Assembly: GCA_029906195.1 (NCBI GenBank)
Contig: JARWSJ010000002.1
Span: 496,001-560,000 of the forward strand
Reading direction: 5' to 3'
DNA length: 64,000 nucleotides
Source: Chitinophagaceae bacterium 26-R-25
GTDB taxonomy: Bacteria > Bacteroidota > Bacteroidia > Chitinophagales > Chitinophagaceae
The stretch's first letter is position 1. Each line of letters begins with the position of its first letter. Under the pieces are notes generated by a model that had not been told where the DNA came from, did no database searches, and saw only the letters and a program-made list of their open reading frames with translations. Shown here piece after piece: positions 8,547-17,165 of the stretch. Position numbers and translations under genes: made by a program.

Positions 8547-9512
8547 ATGAAAGTATTTGTAACAAGAGAGATTCCTGAGATAGGCATTAAGATGATGAAG
8601 GACGCAGGGTTAGAGGTGACGCAGTGGCTGGAGAAAAGAGATCTTACACAAAAAGAACTAATTGCTTATTGTCTTAACCACGATGCCTTGCTAAGCTCGG
8701 GTGCAAATAAGATTGACAAAATATTTCTGCATAAGTGCTCGCATTTGAAAGTGGTAGCGCTTCTATCAGTTGGCTACGATAATGTAGATGTGGAAGAGGC
8801 AAAAAAGTTATCCATTCCAATTGGCAATACACCGGGCGTGTTGAGTGGTGCTACCGCAGACACTGCCTTTCTCTTAATGCTGGCGACTTCTCGCAAAGCA
8901 TTTTACAACCATAAAAAAATCATCAAAGGCGAATGGGAATTCTTTGATCCTATTGCAAATCTTGGAATTGAATTAAACAATAAAACAATCGGCATATTTG
9001 GATTAGGCAAGATCGGTTATGTAATGGCGAAACGTTGTGTTGGCGCTTATGACATGAAAGTGATCTATCATAACCGTCAACCCAATAAAGAAGCTGAACA
9101 AAAACTGGGTGCCAAAAAAGTCTCGTTTGAACAACTGCTGGAGCAAAGCGATGTGTTGTCCGTGCACACTGCACTTACCGACGAAACAAAAGGCATTTTC
9201 AATAAAGATGCTTTCGCCAAAATGAAGCCAGGCTCTATTTTCATCAACACTGCCCGGGGTGCCATACACAATGAGAAAGATTTGATCCAGGCTTTGGAGA
9301 ACGAAACAATTTGGGGCGCAGGTTTGGATGTAACAAATCCTGAGCCTATGCTGCCTGACAATCCGTTGTTGAACATGCCTAGTGTTTGTGTTTTACCGCA
9401 CATAGGCTCTGCAACAGTAGAGGCAAGAACTGCCATGGCAAAGCTTGCTGCGGCAAACATCATAGCGGGCGTAAGAGGTGAGAGGTTGCCAAACCCCGTA
9501 GAGACGCGTTGA
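8547..9512 (+). CDS. D-2-hydroxyacid dehydrogenase (glyoxylate/hydroxypyruvate reductase type)
   Basis: 321 residues from the ATG at 8547 (the frame also has a TTG at 8517, which adds nothing conserved). NAD(P)-dependent oxidoreductase reducing glyoxylate or hydroxypyruvate-like 2-oxoacids. The dinucleotide-binding loop is GLGKIG (Gly152, Gly154, Gly157); the catalytic triad of the family is visible as Arg237 (NTARGA), Glu266 (NPEP) and His285 (LPHIGSAT). The last residues (VETR) and the stop codon lie inside a dispersed GTAGAGACGCG repeat, so the C-terminus has been remodelled by the repeat. Cofactor preference is not settled. Confidence 0.88.
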   Translation: MKVFVTREIPEIGIKMMKDAGLEVTQWLEKRDLTQKELIAYCLNHDALLSSGANKIDKIFLHKCSHLKVVALLSVGYDNVDVEEAKKLSIPIGNTPGVLSGATADTAFLLMLATSRKAFYNHKKIIKGEWEFFDPIANLGIELNNKTIGIFGLGKIGYVMAKRCVGAYDMKVIYHNRQPNKEAEQKLGAKKVSFEQLLEQSDVLSVHTALTDETKGIFNKDAFAKMKPGSIFINTARGAIHNEKDLIQALENETIWGAGLDVTNPEPMLPDNPLLNMPSVCVLPHIGSATVEARTAMAKLAAANIIAGVRGERLPNPVETR

Positions 9513-9614
9513 ACGCGTCTCTGGTGCTGCACCCTGTAAAGTCTCGATACAACAACACGCCTTCGCTGGCGTTGCACCGAAAGAAACGGAGACGCGTTCA
9601 ACGCGTCTCTACGG
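9497..9614. repeat. Pair of palindromic GAGACGCGTTnAACGCGTCTC repeats in inverted orientation
   Basis: Copies at 9497-9522 and 9589-9614 are each nearly palindromic and are inverted relative to each other, with 66 bases between. The left copy contains the TGA stop (9510-9512) of the dehydrogenase gene. Confidence 0.92.
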
Positions 9615-9729
9615 AACCATTTTGAAAACAAAAAAAGCACCGGGACATCCCAGTGCTTAAATACATTTTTGAAAACTGACTTTCAAACATTTTCAAATTC
9701 CCAAATCTTCAAATTTTCAAATTGTCCTG

Positions 9730-9803
9730 TGGAGAATACCGGGCTCGAACCGGTCACCTCTACGCTGCCAGCGTAGCGCTCTAGCCAAATGAGCTAATTC
9801 CCC
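9730..9803 (-). tRNA. tRNA-Ala (anticodon GGC)
   Basis: On the minus strand a complete 74-base cloverleaf: acceptor GGGGAAT/ATTCTCC with the G3:U70 wobble that identifies tRNA-Ala, D-arm TAGCTCA...GGCTAGAGC, anticodon stem-loop CTACG-CTGGCAG-CGTAG giving anticodon GGC, and T-arm with GGTTCGAGCCC. The 3' CCA is not encoded. It is a single isolated tRNA, downstream of and co-oriented with the citrate synthase gene. Confidence 0.96.
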
Positions 9804-9865
9804 GAAACGGTGGATTGCAAAAATAAGTGGGTGGAATTGTAAAACAAAAAATTTGTTTCCAATAA

Positions 9866-9897
9866 AAAAGGTCCTCCTTTATCAGGAGAGACCTTTT
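9866..9897 (-). terminator. Rho-independent terminator of the citrate synthase gene
   Basis: AAAAGGTC (9866-9873) pairs with GACCTTTT (9890-9897), and CTCCT pairs with AGGAG inside, with one bulged base. Read on the minus strand a U-rich run follows. It lies 32 bases beyond the citrate synthase stop. Confidence 0.8.
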
Positions 9898-9928
9898 GAA
9901 TTTTTAATTATAATTTTTCACTTATTTT

Positions 9929-11254
9929 TTAGTCGCCCCAGATATTGTCTTCCTTGTTCAACCATTTCTTTACGAGGTCGGTAGTGATTGATTTTGGACG
10001 TTCGATTGGCTGACCAAGGGCTCTATCCCAGCAAAGGCTTGCCAATACGCCCAATGCACGGCTTACGCCAAATAATACAGTGTAGTATTCATATTCCATC
10101 ATCCCGTAGTGAACTAATAATGCACCACTATGTGCATCCACATTTGGCCATGGGTTCTTGATTTTTCCCAATGATTGCAAAATTGGAGGGACTGTTTCGT
10201 AGATGTTCCAAACGGTTTGTACCAGTGCGTCATCCGGCATATGTTTTTTGCCGAATTCCATTTGCGCCGTAAAGCGTGGATCTGTTTTTCTCAAAACAGC
10301 GTGACCATAACCTGGAACCACTTTCCCTTCGCTTAATGTAGTTTTTACGTACTCAGCGATTTGTTCTTTGCTTGGTTGCTCGGTATTCAGTTTTTCGCGC
10401 AATTCAAAGATCCATTTGATCACTTCCTGGTTAGCAAGACCGTGAAGAGGGCCCGCCAGGCCGTTCATGCCCGCAGCAAAAGACAAGTAAGGATCGCTCA
10501 AAGCAGAACCTACAAGGTGAGTGGTGTGGGCAGATACGTTACCACCTTCATGATCCGCATGAATGGTTAGGTAAAGGCGCATCAGTTCCATAAATCCTTC
10601 GTCTTCAAAACCAAGCATGTGGGCAAAGTTACCCGCCCAGTCAAGCAAGCCGTTTGGATTAATATGTTGGTTGTTTTTGTATTTACGTCTGTAGATATAA
10701 GCGGCAATGCGCGGCAATCTTGCGATCAGGTCCATGGTGTCATCAAACACAGGGTCCCAGTAGTCTTTTTTGTTGATGCCATTTGCATATTGTTTTGCAA
10801 ATTGGCTCTCAGTTTGAAGTGCCATAATACCTACAACAAACATTGTCATAGGGTGTGTTTCGATAGGCAGTGCGTCAATAGCATCAAATACGTGGTTTGG
10901 TACGTGCGAACGACGCTGCAGCAGTTCTGTAATCGTATTTACATCTTCTTGTGATGGAAGTTCATTGATCAGCATTAGATAGAACAAGCCTTCTGGAAGA
11001 GGCTCGCTTCCGCCTTTTGCTTTTGGAAGTTTTTCCTGGAGTTCCGGAATCGAATATCCTCTAAAGCGAATGCCTTCGTGCGCATCCAGGAGAGAAGTTT
11101 CAGAAACCAGACCGGTTATACCACGCATACCCTGATAAACCTGTGCAAGTGTAACTTCACCAATAACATCGTTGCTATGATCTTTCAAAATGCCTTTTAT
11201 TTCAGCGGCGGCTTCATCGGCCTTCTTTTTGAACCTTTCTTTGAGTACTTCCAT
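9929..11254 (-). CDS. gltA: Citrate synthase, mitochondrial-like type
   Basis: Condenses acetyl-CoA and oxaloacetate at the entry to the TCA cycle. 441 residues from the ATG at 11254; a TTG two codons upstream is also in frame. The sequence follows the eukaryote-like branch: GIRFRGYSIPE near residue 70, the catalytic histidine regions ADHEGGNVSAHT and GYGHAVLRKTDPRF, and the catalytic aspartate block NVDAHSGALL. There is a good terminator downstream and a good promoter upstream, so it is probably monocistronic. The window also holds mdh at 57.0 kb, the preceding TCA-cycle step. Confidence 0.95.
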   Translation of the reverse strand: MEVLKERFKKKADEAAAEIKGILKDHSNDVIGEVTLAQVYQGMRGITGLVSETSLLDAHEGIRFRGYSIPELQEKLPKAKGGSEPLPEGLFYLMLINELPSQEDVNTITELLQRRSHVPNHVFDAIDALPIETHPMTMFVVGIMALQTESQFAKQYANGINKKDYWDPVFDDTMDLIARLPRIAAYIYRRKYKNNQHINPNGLLDWAGNFAHMLGFEDEGFMELMRLYLTIHADHEGGNVSAHTTHLVGSALSDPYLSFAAGMNGLAGPLHGLANQEVIKWIFELREKLNTEQPSKEQIAEYVKTTLSEGKVVPGYGHAVLRKTDPRFTAQMEFGKKHMPDDALVQTVWNIYETVPPILQSLGKIKNPWPNVDAHSGALLVHYGMMEYEYYTVLFGVSRALGVLASLCWDRALGQPIERPKSITTDLVKKWLNKEDNIWGD

Positions 11255-11297
11255 TGACAAGTGATTTTCAAAAATTATTAAAAATTCAGAATGCGGC

Positions 11298-11329
11298 TAA
11301 AGTTACTTAAACGTAGTTGGCGAAACAAA
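11298..11329 (-). promoter_or_regulatory. Promoter of the citrate synthase gene
   Basis: Read on the minus strand: TTTG (complement of 11326-11329), 20 bases, then TAACTTTA (complement of 11298-11305), seven of eight matches to TAnnTTTG. The start codon lies about 44 bases downstream. Confidence 0.65.
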
Positions 11330-11400
11330 TTAAATCAATAAGAATGCGGGTATTTTAAACGTAAAACGATTTATATTAAAGCAATTTGAACTATGTGGCT

Positions 11401-11633
11401 GAATTAAGAATTAGGAATTAAGAATTAAGAATTCTTTGCTGCAAAGAGGTGAACAAAAGCCGGTCATTGCTTATGTTTTAAAGGCTTCAACAATCCCCCT
11501 GACCGTGTAAATAGTGTGGCAGACCAAGTTTGTCAAAGCCTTGTCAAAACCTAAACCGGTTAAGATCACATCAGGAATGACGCAAAACCAACTAATTCCT
11601 AACTCCTAATTTCTAATTTCTAATTCCTAATTA
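11401..11633. repeat. Inverted arms of AATTAAG/AATTAGG heptamers around a 157-base spacer
   Basis: Left arm 11401-11434 reads forward (AATTAAG and AATTAGG units); right arm 11592-11633 is in the opposite orientation (CTAATTC, CTAATTT). The right arm runs into the stop codon of the LptF/G gene: its TAA is part of the first minus-strand unit TAATTAGG. The spacer has no recognisable gene. This explains most of the 376-base gap. Confidence 0.9.
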
Positions 11634-12725
11634 CTTCGGCGCTCTCTTATACAACCAAAACGCAGCAAAGCTGTAAATAATATTAGGGATCCATGCGGCG
11701 AGCATTGGGTGCAGGTTTCCTTTGGTAGAGAATACAGTGGAGAATTTATCCATTACCACAAATGATGCAGCCATCACAATGCCGATGGCAAGATTCAAAC
11801 CGCTGCCACCGCGTGTTTTTCTTGCGGCAACAGACACGCCAATTACCGTGAGAATTAAGATGGCAACAGGCGTTGCATTGCGTCGGTGAAGTTCAACTAT
11901 ATAGTTGTTCAGGCCTTCGCCCCCACGCAGTTGTTCGGCGCGGATAAATGCGCTCAGTTCAGGCGTGGTAAGTTTATCTTTTAAATATTCATCTTTTCTC
12001 AGATCTTTGGGAAGCACATTCAGGTTAAGCGTCATCGTTTGATGGGTAGTTAGTTTTTCGTGCAGCCCATCAATGGTGCGTTCCTGAACCCTGTCGGCCG
12101 ACCATTTTTTCGTAGCAGTATCCCAGTGAATATTGTCGCCACGAAGATTGTAGTAAACGGAGTTGTTGCGGATTTTTTCAAGGAAAAAACTATTGGCTGC
12201 TTTTCTGGCAGTATCGTAGTAACGGAGGCCAACAAATGTGTTGGAATCTGCCCTGAAATAGAAGTCACTTGAATTATTTGTGCCACCGGGAACGTACCCA
12301 CTGTTTCTGTCGATATAAGTGGTCTGAAAATTGCTTCTGATTTCTTGTGCCCTTGGGATCACAAAAGCCATTAACAACCAGAGCACTATGGCTAGCAAAA
12401 TACCTCCCATGAAGTAAGGTCTCAACATCCTATTGTACGGAACACCACTTGCGAGAATGGCTACGGTTTCTGTCCGCGCTGCCATTTTAGACGTAAAGAA
12501 AATAATAGCAATGAAAACGATGAGCGGAAAAATCATTGAAACAATGAACGGTACAAAACCAAAATAATATTTGGTTACAATGCCGCCAAATGAAAGACCG
12601 GACCTGACAAAATCGTCGGTTTTTTCGCTCACATCAATAACCACAGCGATTGTAGTTATTGTCATAATTGTAAAAACAAATGTTACCAGGAAGTTTTTAA
12701 GTATATACCAGTCAAGTATTTTCAT
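11631..12725 (-). CDS. LptF/LptG (YjgP/YjgQ) family permease
   Basis: 364 residues from the ATG at 12725 (the open frame begins at a TTG seven codons earlier). Three N-terminal membrane segments (about 10-35, 55-80, 100-125), a large periplasmic beta-rich domain, and three C-terminal segments (about 275-360) are the standard LptF/LptG layout. These inner-membrane subunits work with LptB to extract lipopolysaccharide and pass it to the Lpt bridge. From memory, in Bacteroidota this gene commonly sits beside tgt; here two membrane-protein genes lie between it and tgt. Which of LptF or LptG it is cannot be decided from one copy. Confidence 0.85.
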   Translation of the reverse strand: MKILDWYILKNFLVTFVFTIMTITTIAVVIDVSEKTDDFVRSGLSFGGIVTKYYFGFVPFIVSMIFPLIVFIAIIFFTSKMAARTETVAILASGVPYNRMLRPYFMGGILLAIVLWLLMAFVIPRAQEIRSNFQTTYIDRNSGYVPGGTNNSSDFYFRADSNTFVGLRYYDTARKAANSFFLEKIRNNSVYYNLRGDNIHWDTATKKWSADRVQERTIDGLHEKLTTHQTMTLNLNVLPKDLRKDEYLKDKLTTPELSAFIRAEQLRGGEGLNNYIVELHRRNATPVAILILTVIGVSVAARKTRGGSGLNLAIGIVMAASFVVMDKFSTVFSTKGNLHPMLAAWIPNIIYSFAAFWLYKRAPK

Positions 12726-12743
12726 GTAGCTTATTAAACGAGG

Positions 12744-12751
12744 CAAAAGTA
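12744..12751 (-). promoter_or_regulatory. -7 element for the LptF/G gene
   Basis: The minus strand reads TACTTTTG, a full match to TAnnTTTG, 19 bases before the ATG at 12725. The -33 region is poor. Confidence 0.45.
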
Positions 12752-12932
12752 GTGGTTTTAAAGTGTAACCGATGCCCGCGAAGTTGTAAGGATTTTAAAA
12801 AAAATGCGGGTGAGCCGAATTTTAACGGATTATAAGTTGCTGAGAATGTTTTCCTTAACACGCTTTTAGCTTTCAGGTTTTCGCAGTATATTTATCGTTG
12901 ACTGATTTATTGATACAGAATCCGTGTAATCT

Positions 12933-13448
12933 ATGCTCATTTATTACCTTAAGAACGAAACCATTGAAGGGCCTTATTCCGTTGAAGAGTTGAAAAAAAA
13001 GAGGTTGACTTCGGATACTATGATCTGGTACAAAAACTCACCCGAATGGAAGAGACTCGACCAGGTCCCGGAAGTCTATAGCCAGTTTGCTCAAAACGGA
13101 AATGGTTTTGCAGAAACTGAAACTATAACTGCACAGCTTGCCAGTTTTGCACAACGGTTCAGATGGCTTTTTATTTGGATAGGATTTAATATGCTGGCGC
13201 TTATCTTGTCATATGCGCAGATAAAGCCGTTTAACTATATCGGCGACCCGTCAACCGAAAAGTTTTGGCCGTTTATTAAGTTTACCGATGCCACCTATAC
13301 CAAAATTAGCAGCAATCCCGATGTGTGGGGAACGTTGGTTAAATTCAACGGGCTTTTTGCCAACTACGACTGGTCGGAGTTTAGTGTGTACGTAGGTGGA
13401 ACTTTATTCATCCTGTTACTTTATTATATGCACAAACGCTCAGTGTAG
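12933..13448 (+). CDS. GYF_2 (DUF4339) domain membrane protein
   Basis: 171 residues. Residues 1-50 form a GYF_2 domain: MLIYYLKNETIEGPYSVEEL, then DTMIWYKNSPEWKRLDQVPE, with the conserved GP[YF]S, W-Y and W-x-x-x-x-x-V-P positions. Two hydrophobic segments follow at about 74-95 and 150-167, with a loop between that has no known motif. GYF-type domains bind proline-rich peptides, so it may be a membrane tether for another protein. It is divergent from the LptF/G gene and stands alone. Confidence 0.8.
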   Translation: MLIYYLKNETIEGPYSVEELKKKRLTSDTMIWYKNSPEWKRLDQVPEVYSQFAQNGNGFAETETITAQLASFAQRFRWLFIWIGFNMLALILSYAQIKPFNYIGDPSTEKFWPFIKFTDATYTKISSNPDVWGTLVKFNGLFANYDWSEFSVYVGGTLFILLLYYMHKRSV

Positions 13449-13515
13449 ACGAGAAACCTGAATGGTGAAACGCATGGCGAATCGCGCATCCCAAACGGAG
13501 TGCATCATTCCCGAT

Positions 13516-14940
13516 TCACCTGTAATATTTGTTTAAAAAAGCGTTCTCGCTCTGCTGATTCTCAAAATCATTGTAGAAGAACAGAAATGAGGGCAACTGT
13601 TTTGCCTTTTGAATAAATACGACCTTATTAAGAGCAGGGTACATCTTTATTTCCTCCTCCACAAAAGTTGAATAGTTGCGGATTACTTTTTCTCCGTACA
13701 ACGGGTTATTTGTTTTTTTCAGGTGCTCGTTATGGCTCATCATTTTGTCATAGAAAAATCCCTGGACAAGGTTGTCATAAAGATTAAACGTGAATGTAGA
13801 CGAGACCAGCAGAATAGCGGATAACAAATAAAAATAAGTTGCTTTGAATTTTGCCGCTTGCAGTGTCGCTGTTGTTTCGCTGTTTCTTATCAATGTGCCC
13901 AGCAAGAAACATTCAGCCAGCAAAAGCAGGACTTGCATTGATACTACATTGTTCAACATACGTAGCGGAATCGAACCGTTGCTGCCATACAGTATCGGAC
14001 CAATGCAGATGATGGAAAAAAATATCAGGAACAGATGCAGCCATATGTTCTTTTTAATACTGGGATGAACACTTTCTTTATACTTCGCCCCAAATAATAC
14101 CGCCGCAGCCGCGAAAGCCCACCACAATGGTTCTTTAAGAATGCTGATATAAACCTGGCTTCCCCAATAAAAAAAACTGAAAATTATTTTCACGATATCC
14201 TTTTTCCCGATAAATGCAGAGCGCGACATTGACCCCGGCGAAAAGATCTCTAAGCCTGTAGCTACAATAGCGATCAACAATATTGTTGCAGCAGGTTGTA
14301 CGCTTTTTTTAAAACTGTAAGAAAGCAAACAGGCGACAGTACAAAGCAAGATCAGTGCAATAGCAATAAGTTCATTGGAACCGCAGATAGCAAAGGATAA
14401 AATAGCCAGAAAAAAGAGGTCGGATTTTCTTTTCCCATTGCTGTAACTATAGGAAATGAAAATGCCTGACCAAAATAACAGCAGGTTAAATGCAAGATAA
14501 TATCCCAATGAACTACTGAGCCAATACACACTTTCGGACATTGATGGCTGAACAAAAAAATTGAGAAAGAAAAGCAAAAATGCAATCAGCAGTTTTAAAG
14601 AAATTGAGAGGGATGCTTTAAAAAAATATCGTAACAGTTGCGACAACAGAAAATAAATGCCGCAAAGTGTAAGTATAAAAAGCACGATGGGATGCAGCCA
14701 GTAAAGGTTATAATTGATTTCTATAAAGCTGCCGGACATACCCAACGCCTGGGAAAAATATCTGCCCTGCCAGTGAAGATACAAATCAAGATATCTCTGG
14801 AAAAACAAGCCATCTCTGCAAACAGCCGCGCCCGAATAATCGTCAGCAGAAGGGTGATTAAAAAAGCATAAAATAATAAGCGGGATAAGTAAAACTGCAA
14901 TTGACAACCAGGGAAGCAATCGTAAGCTTTTTACTTTCAT
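13516..14940 (-). CDS. Polytopic membrane protein, DUF6056-like
   Basis: 474 residues with about ten strongly hydrophobic segments. The N-terminus has a membrane helix followed by FFNHPSADDYSGAAVCRDG...HWQGRYFS, a pattern reminiscent of the acidic first loop of GT-C glycosyltransferases and of DUF6056 proteins. The C-terminal 60 residues are soluble. A role in transferring sugars to an envelope polymer is possible, but no catalytic proof is visible. It starts 35 bases after the tgt stop on the same strand and is probably cotranscribed with tgt. Confidence 0.6.
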   Translation of the reverse strand: MKVKSLRLLPWLSIAVLLIPLIILCFFNHPSADDYSGAAVCRDGLFFQRYLDLYLHWQGRYFSQALGMSGSFIEINYNLYWLHPIVLFILTLCGIYFLLSQLLRYFFKASLSISLKLLIAFLLFFLNFFVQPSMSESVYWLSSSLGYYLAFNLLLFWSGIFISYSYSNGKRKSDLFFLAILSFAICGSNELIAIALILLCTVACLLSYSFKKSVQPAATILLIAIVATGLEIFSPGSMSRSAFIGKKDIVKIIFSFFYWGSQVYISILKEPLWWAFAAAAVLFGAKYKESVHPSIKKNIWLHLFLIFFSIICIGPILYGSNGSIPLRMLNNVVSMQVLLLLAECFLLGTLIRNSETTATLQAAKFKATYFYLLSAILLVSSTFTFNLYDNLVQGFFYDKMMSHNEHLKKTNNPLYGEKVIRNYSTFVEEEIKMYPALNKVVFIQKAKQLPSFLFFYNDFENQQSENAFLNKYYR

Positions 14941-14975
14941 AATGTTGGGTTCAATATTTATGTTGAGAGCCGGGC

Positions 14976-16115
14976 TTACAATCTTGTCTTCAATATTTCT
15001 ACCTGCTCGGTTTTCCAGCTCACGAAATCGCCTTGCAAAATATGTTTGCGTGCCTCGGTTACAAGATGCAGATAAAAAGCAAGATTGTGAACACTCGCGA
15101 TCGTTAATCCTAAAATTTCTTTGGATTTGATGAGGTGGCGCAAGTACGCTTTTGAGTAGTAATTGCTCGTTTCACAATCAATGCCATCGTCAATAGGAGA
15201 AAAGTCCTTTTCCCATTTTTTATTGTCAATATTGATCACACCTTTAGAAGTAAAGAGCATCGCGTTGCGGCCGTTGCGTGTAGGCATTACACAGTCAAAC
15301 ATATCCACACCCAAAGCGATATTTTCAAGTATGTTCCATGGAGTGCCGACGCCCATTAAGTAGCGAGGTTTGTCAACCGGTAAATGGTCGCAGCAAAGCG
15401 CACAGATCTCATACATCATTTCCTCCGGCTCACCTACGCTAAGGCCGCCGATTGCATTGCCGGTAGCGCCTTTCGACGCAATATATTCCGATGACGCCTT
15501 GCGAAGATCTTTGTAGGTGCTGCCCTGAACAATCGGAAACAGGTTCTGCGTATAGCCGTATTTGTCGGGTGTACTGTTGAACTGCGTAAAACATCTGTCG
15601 AGCCAGCGATGCGTAAGCTCCATAGATGTTTTGGCGTATTTGGTGTCACTCGGGTAAGGCGGGCATTCATCAAATGCCATGATGATATCTCCGCCAATGG
15701 TGCGCTGGATGTCCATCACGCGTTCCGGAGAAAACAGGTGTTTCGACCCGTCAATATGGCTTTGAAAAATAACGCCTTCCTCTTTGATCTTTCTGTTGTT
15801 TGCAAGGGAAAAAACCTGGTAACCGCCGCTGTCCGTAAGAATCGGCTTATGCCAGCCATTGAATTTATGCAAGCCACCGGCATTTTCAAGTATGTCCAGC
15901 GTTGGGCGTAAATACAAATGATAAGTATTGCCAAGAATGATCTGCGCTTTTACATCGTCATACAATTGCTTTTGCGAAACAGCCTTCACACTGCCCACCG
16001 TGCCCACCGGCATGAATATCGGCGTAAGAATTTCACCGTGATCCGTTGTTATTTTTCCTGCCCTCGCTTTTGAAGCGCTGTCTGTCGTTTGAAGATCAAA
16101 TGTTAAAGCCGCCAT
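14976..16115 (-). CDS. tgt: Queuine tRNA-ribosyltransferase
   Basis: 379 residues, full length. Exchanges guanine-34 of GUN-anticodon tRNAs for the queuosine precursor preQ1. The general acid/base Asp95 is in LTDSGGYQVF and the nucleophile Asp274 in FDCVMPTRNGR. The substrate-pocket motif GGLSVGEP is intact. The zinc site is degenerate: by alignment to the CxCxxC...H ligands of the E. coli enzyme the positions here are Ile312, Cys314, Ser317 and His343, so only two of four ligands remain. I recall that other Bacteroidota Tgt proteins also lack these cysteines, so this may be normal for the phylum. Confidence 0.95.
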   Translation of the reverse strand: MAALTFDLQTTDSASKARAGKITTDHGEILTPIFMPVGTVGSVKAVSQKQLYDDVKAQIILGNTYHLYLRPTLDILENAGGLHKFNGWHKPILTDSGGYQVFSLANNRKIKEEGVIFQSHIDGSKHLFSPERVMDIQRTIGGDIIMAFDECPPYPSDTKYAKTSMELTHRWLDRCFTQFNSTPDKYGYTQNLFPIVQGSTYKDLRKASSEYIASKGATGNAIGGLSVGEPEEMMYEICALCCDHLPVDKPRYLMGVGTPWNILENIALGVDMFDCVMPTRNGRNAMLFTSKGVINIDNKKWEKDFSPIDDGIDCETSNYYSKAYLRHLIKSKEILGLTIASVHNLAFYLHLVTEARKHILQGDFVSWKTEQVEILKTRL

Positions 16116-16144
16116 GTATACTTATTAAGCGGGCAAAGATAAAT

Positions 16145-16181
16145 CAATTAGGAATTAGGAATTAGAAATTAGGAATTAGGG
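16145..16181 (+). repeat. Tandem heptamer AATTAGG/AATTAGA
   Basis: Five units of AATTAGG/AATTAGA lie 30 bases upstream of the tgt start. There is no inverted partner in the same gap. Confidence 0.85.
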
Positions 16182-16217
16182 AACAGCCGCACACCCGCCT
16201 GAATGAAATTCTTTCGG

Positions 16218-16384
16218 GCACGCAGATGACACTGATTGTACCGATTTACACTGATTTTTTCCAGTGATCGTGGTGTCGCTTATTTGCGCCAGCTTTCAGC
16301 TATTCAGAATTTCAGTTATTCAGTTACTCAGTTATTCAGTTATTGATCCGTGCAAATCAGTCCAATCAGTGGCATCTGTGTGCT
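16218..16384. repeat. Nested inverted repeat with CAGATGACACTGATT arms and an octamer TTATTCAG array
   Basis: Left arm 16218-16256 (CACGCAGATGACACTGATT, then GATTTACACTGATTTTTT) is matched in reverse by 16349-16384 (AAATCAGTCCAATCAGT, then GGCATCTGTGTG). Between them is a run of TTATTCAG/TTACTCAG octamers (about 16297-16343), the complement of the AATAACTG family. Together with the heptamer at 16145 this fills most of the 471-base gap before the next gene. Confidence 0.8.
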
Positions 16385-16586
16385 CTCTCTAACTCCCTGA
16401 GAATGAATAACCGAAAATTTAAAGAAATCTTAAAATAGTCTTTAAGGCCCAAAGTGTATATAACTCTGGCATCTGTTGGCACCGTTCGGCACAGTCCTTG
16501 TTTTACGTTGGTTCCCTCTGTAAAAGCAGTAAGCATACCCGCCGTAGAAAGTGCAAAAAATTAATTAATTATCTATCAAAAATTCG

Positions 16587-16913
16587 ATGGTTATGAAACA
16601 ACTAACAAAATTGAAATTGGGATTATTGGGTATTGGTGTGGCTGGATTGTTTTCTTTCTATACCGTACAAAAGGGTACCATCAAAGGTACAGTTAGCCCA
16701 TCAGAAGGCGCAGTGCGTGCATGGGCATTATCAAGCAGTGATACATTGAGAGCGCCGGTACAAAGTGGAGCATTTGAAATTACCAATGCAAAACCAGGAA
16801 CGTATCGCATCATTATTGAGGCGAAACCACCTTATAAAAATATAGCAAAAGATGATGTGAACGTAACGGAAGGCCAACCTACTGATGTAGGTGAAATCAA
16901 GCTGCAACAGTAG
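16587..16913 (+). CDS. Small exported carboxypeptidase-regulatory-like protein
   Basis: 108 residues. One N-terminal hydrophobic segment (LGLLGIGVAGLFSFYTVQ) acts as signal or anchor; the rest is a single beta-sandwich like CarboxypepD_reg: GTIKGTVSPSEGAVRAWALS...SGAFEITNAKPGTYRIIIEAKPPY. Such domains are structural or adhesive and non-catalytic. A strong terminator follows, so it is probably a single-gene unit. An alternative ATG lies two codons downstream. Confidence 0.75.
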   Translation: MVMKQLTKLKLGLLGIGVAGLFSFYTVQKGTIKGTVSPSEGAVRAWALSSSDTLRAPVQSGAFEITNAKPGTYRIIIEAKPPYKNIAKDDVNVTEGQPTDVGEIKLQQ

Positions 16914-16989
16914 TAATAGCAGCCCTTCGTTTGTGTTTTCTTTTACTAAATCTGATTACTTTGATTATAACCACTATGGAATTCCATGC

Positions 16990-17031
16990 ATCCGTTGATC
17001 GCGACCTTTTGCGTTCAACGGATCTTTTTTT
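16990..17031 (+). terminator. Rho-independent terminator
   Basis: ATCCGTTGA (16990-16998) pairs with TCAACGGAT (17015-17023), with an inner CGC/GCG pair, followed by CTTTTTTT. It follows the small exported protein gene by 77 bases. Confidence 0.88.
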
Positions 17032-17036
17032 GCAAA

Positions 17037-17165
17037 TAATTGAATCATTGATCGGCCAAATAACTGAATAATTGAATCATTGAATAATTGAAATGTTCTT
17101 ATTTTGAGCTTGTAATCTAGATAGGCGACAAATCAATTATTCAATGATTCAATTATTCAGTCATT
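17037..17165. repeat. Inverted arms of AATAATTG/AATCATTG octamers abutting a start codon
   Basis: Left arm 17037-17094 carries AATAATTGAATCATTG, AATAACTG and AATAATTG units; right arm 17129-17165 is the complement (AATTATTCAATGATTC). The right arm ends on the base before the LD-carboxypeptidase ATG, one of the few cases where an array touches a start rather than a stop. Confidence 0.85.
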
